Assembly (NCBI RefSeq): GCF_020921035.1
Contig: NC_063156.1
Location: 8,494,001 to 8,558,000, forward strand
Source of the DNA: Rhodamnia argentea
Lineage: Eukaryota > Streptophyta > Magnoliopsida > Myrtales > Myrtaceae
Direction of reading: 5' to 3'
Length of the DNA: 64,000 nucleotides
This document shows, piece by piece, positions 53,547-64,000 of the stretch. The position numbers and the translations under genes were made by a program. Numbering within the stretch: the first letter of the stretch is position 1; every line of letters starts with the position of its first letter. Under the pieces are notes generated by a model, which was not told the origin of the DNA, searched no databases, and saw nothing but the letters and a program-made list of their open reading frames with translations.

Positions 53547-53553
53547 TATAAAG
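53547..53553 (+). promoter_or_regulatory. TATA box of the GSNOR gene
   Basis: TATAAAG lies about 100 bp before the ATG, predicting transcription near 53,580. A tctctctctc leader follows at 53,602-53,611. Confidence 0.6.
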
Positions 53554-53648
53554 TGCTTAGGCAATATCCCTTCCCCCATAAAGTTCCGCCGCTCTCGCGT
53601 CTCTCTCTCAGAATTTTGTGGTCTGCCGAGCTCTCTTCACTCTCATCA

Positions 53649-58382
<4,734 letters not shown>

Positions 58383-59284
58383 AGCTCTGGTTGACAGGCC
58401 AGTTCATGGTGCAATGCCTGAAGTCTATGCTGCATATGTAACAATCCCAGCTATAGTGTCCACCGGTTAAAGTGCCACCCAAATAAGATGCATAATAGTC
58501 TGTCGTCTCTTTGCTGTTGGTGGTGGACATTTTCTTTAAATCTGCCTGTGTATTCACCTGTAAATTTTGGCACTTCATCTGGCTTTTTTTTGGCTTTTGC
58601 GCTCTAGGAACATTGAGCTCTGGTTGAAAATGCTTATCCATATTTCTCCATTTCGTTCATCTACTGAAACTTCTCATTAACTAGATTCTCCATTTTGTTC
58701 CACAAGGACCTATACCTCCACCAATTATGCATTGCCGTCTGCAAGGTCAAAACTTTTTTGAACTACATAGGAGACGATTCGATTTCGCTGTCCTAGAGAC
58801 AGCTCATGCTAGATATATTGACGAGATCATGCAACCTCTCTCCTCATGTAAACGAAAGTGGAACTTATTGCACAGGAGAAACTAGTTGGTACAGAGGGTA
58901 TCTCACTAGAGTAGAAACTAGTTACTCTCCGCAAATGATACTCGCCGATCTCAGTTCGGAAGCTGTGGCGATACAACCTAATTCTTCAGCAGTTCGCTGT
59001 CTGCCTCATCCCGTTATCCTCCAAGTCCATGCATCCGAAACAACTTACTACTGGGTTTATGAACTGTAGAAACCTTTTATACACCAGGGAACAGAAAACC
59101 AAGGTCGGTCTGTATTACATCGATGCGGATACACATCCGACAATAACAAATACTCTGCGTGAACCGCGACTAGCCGAGACCCTTTAGAAGCCTCTTTGTA
59201 GTTTCAGCTTTGGAAGGAAAATTAGTACATTCATAGACCATGGCACAGCCATTTGACCAAGCAGGACGCTATGTGGCTTGTCAG
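58383..59284. other. GSNOR 3' UTR and intergenic sequence
   Basis: The first 300 bp are likely the 3' UTR. 59,050-59,284 is probably the 3' UTR of the following minus-strand gene. No other gene is seen. Confidence 0.5.
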
Positions 59285-60004
59285 CTACTTGTTGGTTCGG
59301 TGCTGCACTTCTTCTTCCTTCGCTGGAGTTTCTTTCTTCTTCTCTACGTCTGAACCTGCAATGGACGCGCCAAATGATTACTTCCGCATGTCCCTGCAGG
59401 ATTTCTCATGGTTTGAAACAGAGAGAAGGCTACGTAACAGACAAAATTCTCATGTCAAAGGGGACAGGGAAACATAATGATTGCCGTGTCCAACTGTGGT
59501 CGTGTCATGTAATAACGGAATACAAAGAATTACCGGGTTGACTCTCATGGGTGTCATCCGTTTCGGATTGCTTAGTCGAATGGACCACACCAAATCCTTC
59601 GTCCTCGCATCTGGTCGCGTACTCGTGTCCGAACGAGTGATACATCACATCCCTTCAATGGCACGAAACACCCACGATTTAAATCGCGAAAAGAATGGTC
59701 GAAAGAAGCCCGACCCGATTCAACAAATACATTCACCCATCACCCCCACGAACCCTTTAATCTCGCCTATTTTACGCACTCGATGCGCATTTACTATTGC
59801 TCATGCTACTTACCCGGTCTCTGGGTTCTCAGCCTTGTCCATGACGTGCGCGCTCTCCTGCTGGCTGGACAGAGAAGCGTCCCCTTTGAATCTGATGCTG
59901 CAAGCTCTCTTGCTGAGGACAGGAGCAGCGACAGGTGATGATGATGAGAACGAGCGTTGAATTGGGTGGTTTCTCACCGATCTGATCGCGTGAATCATCT
60001 TCAT
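59285..60004 (-). CDS. Small two-exon protein with organelle-like presequence
   Basis: The first exon (60004-59814) reads MKMIHAIRSVRNHPIQRSFS, then a Ser/Ala-rich stretch and RACSIRFKGDASLSSQQESA, ending PETG at a gtaagt donor. Basic residues without acids over the first 40 residues suggest a mitochondrial presequence. The likely last exon (59355-59285) reads SDVEKKKETPAKEEEVQHRT and NK before a stop, a charged hydrophilic tail. The phases do not fit: direct joining at these sites puts the second exon one base out of this frame. Either a short middle exon exists, or another site is used, or the gene is damaged. The overall type recalls small stress/senescence-linked mitochondrial LEA-like proteins, but I cannot name it. 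Coordinates are approximate. Confidence 0.5.
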
Positions 60005-60033
60005 GGGACTTCACGGTAAGCCCCGCTGAGCTG

Positions 60034-60041
60034 AATTTATA
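60034..60041 (-). promoter_or_regulatory. TATA box of the small two-exon gene
   Basis: TATAAATT on the minus strand lies only about 30 bp before the ATG at 60,004, implying a very short leader. Use of the next ATG at 59,998 (MIHAIRS) would lengthen it slightly. Confidence 0.4.
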
Positions 60042-60640
60042 CATTGATAATGTGACGTGATCGAAGGTCTGTCCAATAAAAGTCGTCCATTTTGACGATA
60101 AGGGATGAGTTTAGCATCCGACTTTTTACTTCCACCTGTTGGAAAAGTTGCGTTCAGAAGAATCAAGAACCCACACACGCACGTCGGAGATTGGAGAGGG
60201 AGAGAATGCGTTGGGAGCTTCTGGTGCGTGCCTGGCGTGAAAGTCAAAAGATAACTGAGACCCACGAAGGAGAGAAGATAAAATTTGGGCCAGAGCGTGG
60301 CCGTGACTTAGATTAACACTCTTCTTTACCACCGTCATCGAATCAAAGCTTCGACTGTGTGGGCGTGATTTCTAGGCTAGTGGAATTGCAGATATGCTGA
60401 CTCGCAAATTTGGGAGCGCCGCCCTCGAGCAAGGGTCGCCTTAGCCGATCTACACAAGAAGTGGCTAGGACTTTCCAGTTTTCACAAATGATTTGACTGA
60501 AATCACTTCCTTACTTTGACAAATCTCCTGTCTCAATTTACATCTGTATCTTTCTATGGAGAAAAGTGAGTTAATGTTCTGACTTGGACAACTTAAATCA
60601 GATGAAGTAGGGAACCGGATTCCCTAACATTGCTTGGGTG
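60042..60640. other. Upstream region of the small two-exon gene
   Basis: No coding signal on either strand. Contains the presumed promoter. Confidence 0.4.
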
Positions 60641-60700
60641 ACTTGATTGATCCGGGCCGTCCAAATAAAAAATGGATGGCCCGGATTGATCCACATCACT
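60641..60700. repeat. Imperfect hairpin
   Basis: The arms gattgatccgggccgtcc and ggatggcccggattgatcc flank a short A-rich loop. The phrase gaatctgggccgttcattt recurs at 60,765, suggesting the end of a small MITE. Confidence 0.6.
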
Positions 60701-61941
60701 TTTTTTAAAAGTTTAAAATTTCCCGCCAAAATTTTTCCCCCCTTTTAAAAGGTGTGTGGATGAATCTGGGCCGTTCATTTCGCCCTTTTTCCTTCTTTTT
60801 TGGATTTGACATAACTGTTGTCATCTTCATAAATTTGTCTCTTGAACATTTAAGTCGCTCTTTTGCCTAGGCTACTATTCATGTATGAACTAAGTTAAAG
60901 GTACTCTCAGGAAAAAACAAAAAAACTTTCGTTATATCTATAAAGAAAAAAGAAAAGAGATATTTGAAGATCTTTATTGTCTGATAATAGAGTGTAAATG
61001 ACTAAAATAATCTCTTCGAAGATTACTTTACTTATTAATGTTTCGTGCTTATGGATTTACTCTGCATTTAATATAAACCACGTTACCAACCTGATTTATT
61101 AGGTAACAACGTGGTTTAAGAACCAGTTAGATGTCAATGTCATGATAGTCCTAATTCCCTAAAAAAATCTCAACTTTAGACTGGAGGGACTACTTTGTTA
61201 GGATTGGGGAATTGATGCGATTCTTCCTGAATGGCCTGGATTCTCCCTTTTTTTGTCTAAAAAAATGAAACTTTAGGCCCATTCTCAAATTAGCCCCGAA
61301 TTTCATTTTGTCTAAAAATAGATCACAAACTTTCAATTTATTCTCAAATCTACTCGCTTGATTTAGTCCCAACTTGACATGGCCTTTCCACATAGATAAC
61401 AAATGCACATCAGCAATGTGACATGATAAATTATCTTCAAAGTGAAATGGTTCTAGGATATGAAAATTAGGGATGATTAATGGCGATTTTTGGAAAGAGG
61501 GCCAATGGGGCATATTTGGGACTATGGTAAAATTGTGATTTTTCCCTTAGACCAAAAAAAAAAAAAGTTCGGGATAGATTTAGGACTGGACTAAAAGTTG
61601 AGTTTTGTTTTTAGATAAAAGAAAGTTTTTTTTCTGAAACAAAAGGAGTTTAGGGCAGAATTGAAATTGGGCGTAAAGTTGGGGTTTTCTTTAGAGAATT
61701 AAGCCTGTCATGATATGCAGTCAAATCGCCTTTTCATAAGATCATCACACTGTTCCGACCATCCGAAAATCATAACGCACTTGATCGTGATCATCACTTC
61801 ACAGCGACGTTGGCAATCATCAGCTAATGAAAAATTTATGAAGACTTGCTAGGCAGGTCGATGTTATTGATCCAAGTCGCCTCAAGAACGATCACAACAC
61901 GCCGTAAGAAAGCAACATCATAACGCAAAGACCGATCTCTT
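60701..61941. other. Intergenic, AT-rich repeats
   Basis: 61,260-61,690 contains phrases with inverted symmetry (ttaggcccattctcaaatt against tagatttaggactggact) and matches 47,090-47,220 in part, so it is a dispersed MITE-like repeat. No gene is seen. Confidence 0.45.
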
Positions 61942-62611
61942 CTAAGAGTGATTCAAGAACGCGAAAGCCAAGGCGGAGAGGGCCAAGGACAGGCCGTGGA
62001 TGGCGAGCGATGAGGCGGACCCAATGCCGAGGGTGACCTTCTGGCCGAGGTGGCAGTGGTTGCTGATGGTGCAGATGAAGTAGCGAGAGCTGTTGGTGTT
62101 CAGGGTGACGTTGAACGGGCTCACCGTCTGGATCGTCCCGATGGGGCTCGTGCTCGTGCAGTTGTCGTAGTCCGTCTTCGACACCTCGGCGACCGTGTGA
62201 GTCCCCGTCCAGTTGAACACTGCGACAGGAAATGGGGAAGAAACAAGAATCAACGTATGCACACAAATGCCTAAATTAACCAAATGCTTATCGAAAAATG
62301 AAACCCGAAAAAATCTTTTCGTGTTCATGCCAGCGCGACTCATCGAATCGAATATTAATCGTAGAAAATCCAGCTGTGACTTTTTTAACTAGCGATGTGC
62401 AATTTTGGGCATGGAAGTGACGAGTTCGGAGCTCACCGGCAGTGTCGCCGAAGTTGAAGCTCTTCTCGGCAGCCCAGGTCTTGTAGGCGATGTCGCCAAG
62501 CGGAGGGACTCGCCACCCCAGCTGATCTCCGACGTAGTACGTGTCCGCTTTCACGCCCGCCGCGGCGACGATCAGCACGAATCCGACCAAACCCACGACT
62601 CGACTCACCAT
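61942..62611 (-). CDS. Phytocyanin, stellacyanin-type blue copper protein, GPI-anchored
   Basis: Small type I copper protein of the cell surface, with a likely electron-transfer or wall-redox role. Two exons, 62611-62437 and 62219-61942, join in frame to 150 aa. Residues 1-22 form a signal peptide (cleavage about VKA/DTYYVG). The plastocyanin-like domain starts TYYVGDQLGW. Copper ligands are His66 (GTHTV), Cys108 (YFICT), His113 and, at the axial position, Gln118 (spacing C-x4-H-x4-Q). A disulfide between Cys79 and Cys114 is expected. Gln at the axial site marks stellacyanins; uclacyanins and plantacyanins have Met. The hydrophobic C-terminus after SASS fits a GPI-anchor signal. The intron falls just before VFNW, the usual place in phytocyanin genes. 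Confidence 0.9.
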
Positions 62612-62655
62612 TATTGTGTACAGACAGACTCTCTCCGTGTTTCTCAGGTCGTCCC

Positions 62656-62657
62656 TT

Positions 62658-62690
<33 letters not shown>
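62656..62690. repeat. CT microsatellite in the phytocyanin 5' UTR
   Basis: A (ct)n run about 50 bp upstream of the ATG reads as (ga)n in the transcript. Confidence 0.85.
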
Positions 62691-62692
<2 letters not shown>

Positions 62693-62699
62693 GCTATTG

Positions 62700-63288
62700 T
62701 TGCTGCGTTCACCCTTGGTTTGAGGGTCTTTGAGAAACTTATATGGAGATTTCTGACAGTGGGAGGAGGAGGAGGGTGCGAAGTTTGACTGAGATACTTG
62801 CACATGAAAACCCTAATCTCTCTGAGCTTTTCCTACGTCAACGCGTAGCCTTTGCCCGATTCGATTCAACAGGCTCGGAAGTAAGTAAAGTGTCCGAGTT
62901 TCCAGACAGCACGCCAACTTTGAACATCTAGAAAGGCCGGACCTCCTCTGACTTATTTTACGAGTCTTCCGGGACGGCAGCTTTGGACTTCGCCGCCCCA
63001 CCACCACCACCGGAAGAGGGGCTAAGTTTCCGGCGGATTCCATGCTCTGCGGGCGGAGCCTGGTGAAGTCCGCCGATGTGGAATTGATGAGTGGACAACG
63101 TCCAGGAGACTTTTTCTCCATTGGTGGCTTTGAGGAGAACTTTCTGACGTGGGTTTTTGCCTACGCGGGTGGCGACAAGTCAAAGTCAACCCCCCCTCAA
63201 GATACATCAAGAGGACTTCCATGTCTTAACGCCGGGGAAGTCCGAGCTGAGTATGCGCCACAAAGACGGAAAAAGTAACAAAAAAATC
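62700..63288. other. Promoter of the phytocyanin gene and intergenic sequence
   Basis: Moderately GC-rich with open frames on both strands (for example 63,042-63,278 plus), none with a recognisable domain. It may contain a decayed gene piece, but I cannot support one. Confidence 0.35.
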
Positions 63289-64000
63289 GGTATTAAATTT
63301 TTTAATTGAATCAATTTCGTTCTGAATTATTGATATTAAATCTTAGTTCATTCGGTCATTTTAGGCTGGAATTACTAATGTGGCACGGCTAGCGCCGATG
63401 TTGATATTTTTATAATATCATTAATGTTGGTTTTGTATGAAATTTTAATTTTTTTGTTATTTTTCCTTTATTTTTTTTATTTATTTTTTGCTCTAGCAAG
63501 CTCATTATCCACTGGGCAAGGGTTGCGGCAACTCGCCATGACTTAACCAGTTGTGGGGGAATGCGGGTGGCGAGCCGATGGCCGCCTAGCGATGGTCAAG
63601 GCGAGGTGTTGCAATCGCAAGCAAGACCAACCTCGTTGCATCTCGCCGGTCGTGGGTGAAGGTGACCATGGCCTCGTTAGCGGCAAGAGAGGCCCCTTTT
63701 GCCCTTGGACACCTTCGCCTCGCCATGGTCAAGCGAGGGCCATGACCCTCACCTAATGGTCGGCAAGCTCCATTGACCCTCGCCATCTATAGTGTAAAAA
63801 ATAAAAGAAAATAACAAAAAACGGAAGAAAAAAGTAAAGGAAAAGAAATTAAAGAAATTAATAAATTTGTCAACATCGGCGTCAGTTGTATCATTTAAGA
63901 CGGCCGGCTTCCACACCAATAATTTTCTGCCTAAATTGGTCGAATAGATCGAATTGGAACCAATATGAAAACTAATTTATATTAATTAAAATGTTTAGGA
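63289..64000. mobile_element. Non-autonomous element with long terminal inverted repeats, cut by the window edge
   Basis: The left arm (63,289-63,410) and the right arm (63,870-64,000) are inverted relatives. Landmarks in the left arm are tgaatcaatttcgttctg and tagcgccgatgttgat, answered on the right by atcaacatcggcgtcag-like sequence and gatcgaattggaacc. The core is GC-rich (63,510-63,785) between A/T-rich stretches and has no transposase. The design matches the insert at 10,062-10,585. The right end may lie just past the window. Confidence 0.6.

Noticed and set aside
62743-63278. Several 60-100 aa frames upstream of the phytocyanin gene
   Set aside because: Open on both strands at once, no domain and no splice structure.

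Overview
The window reads as nuclear DNA of a woody eudicot. Genes are split by AT-rich GT-AG introns, spacing is loose, and decayed transposons, poly-A/T runs and GA/CT microsatellites lie between them. The protein set (OPT transporters, LACS8-type acyl-CoA synthetase, GDSL lipase, phytocyanin, class III ADH, DUF1296 protein) is plant-specific. The repeat style resembles Myrtales genomes such as Eucalyptus, but that is a guess.

Layout. 0-1.25 kb: first exon of a minus-strand GIP1/DUF1296-like gene that runs off the left edge. 2-5 kb: a hAT-like remnant and two decayed copies of a segment carrying a polygalacturonase (GH28) fragment. 5.3-19 kb: a cluster built around two complete minus-strand oligopeptide transporter genes with identical exon structure (756 aa each). 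Their flanks are duplicated too. Each is preceded by an inverted plus-strand OPT fragment, and two further gene-less copies of the shared upstream segment lie at 17-18 kb. 19-23 kb: a small mitochondrial-looking membrane protein (plus). 25-31 kb: a complete long-chain acyl-CoA synthetase (plus, 716 aa), one intron of which appears to use a GC donor. 32-35 kb: a plastid-targeted polytopic membrane protein (minus, 336 aa). 37-39 kb: a GDSL esterase/lipase (plus, 359 aa). 39.5-45.1 kb: a broken Ty1/copia element on the minus strand, with a scrap of a second copy beyond its left LTR. 45.8-46.6 kb: an uninterrupted open frame resembling a plant-virus 30K-superfamily movement protein. 47-53.5 kb: intergenic, repeat-rich. 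53.6-58.4 kb: class III alcohol dehydrogenase / S-nitrosoglutathione reductase (plus, 378 aa). 59.3-60 kb: a small two-exon gene with a likely organelle presequence (minus). 61.9-62.6 kb: a stellacyanin-type phytocyanin (minus, 150 aa). 63.3-64 kb: a non-autonomous element with long terminal inverted repeats, cut by the right edge.

The genes are ordinary independent plant loci, not a pathway cluster. The points of most interest are the layered OPT duplications and inversions, the intact virus-like movement-protein frame, the shared LTR at the copia locus, the GC-AG intron in LACS, and several recent local tandem duplications. All exon boundaries were assigned by hand from splice sites, frame continuity and recalled family sequences; no alignment or database search was run.
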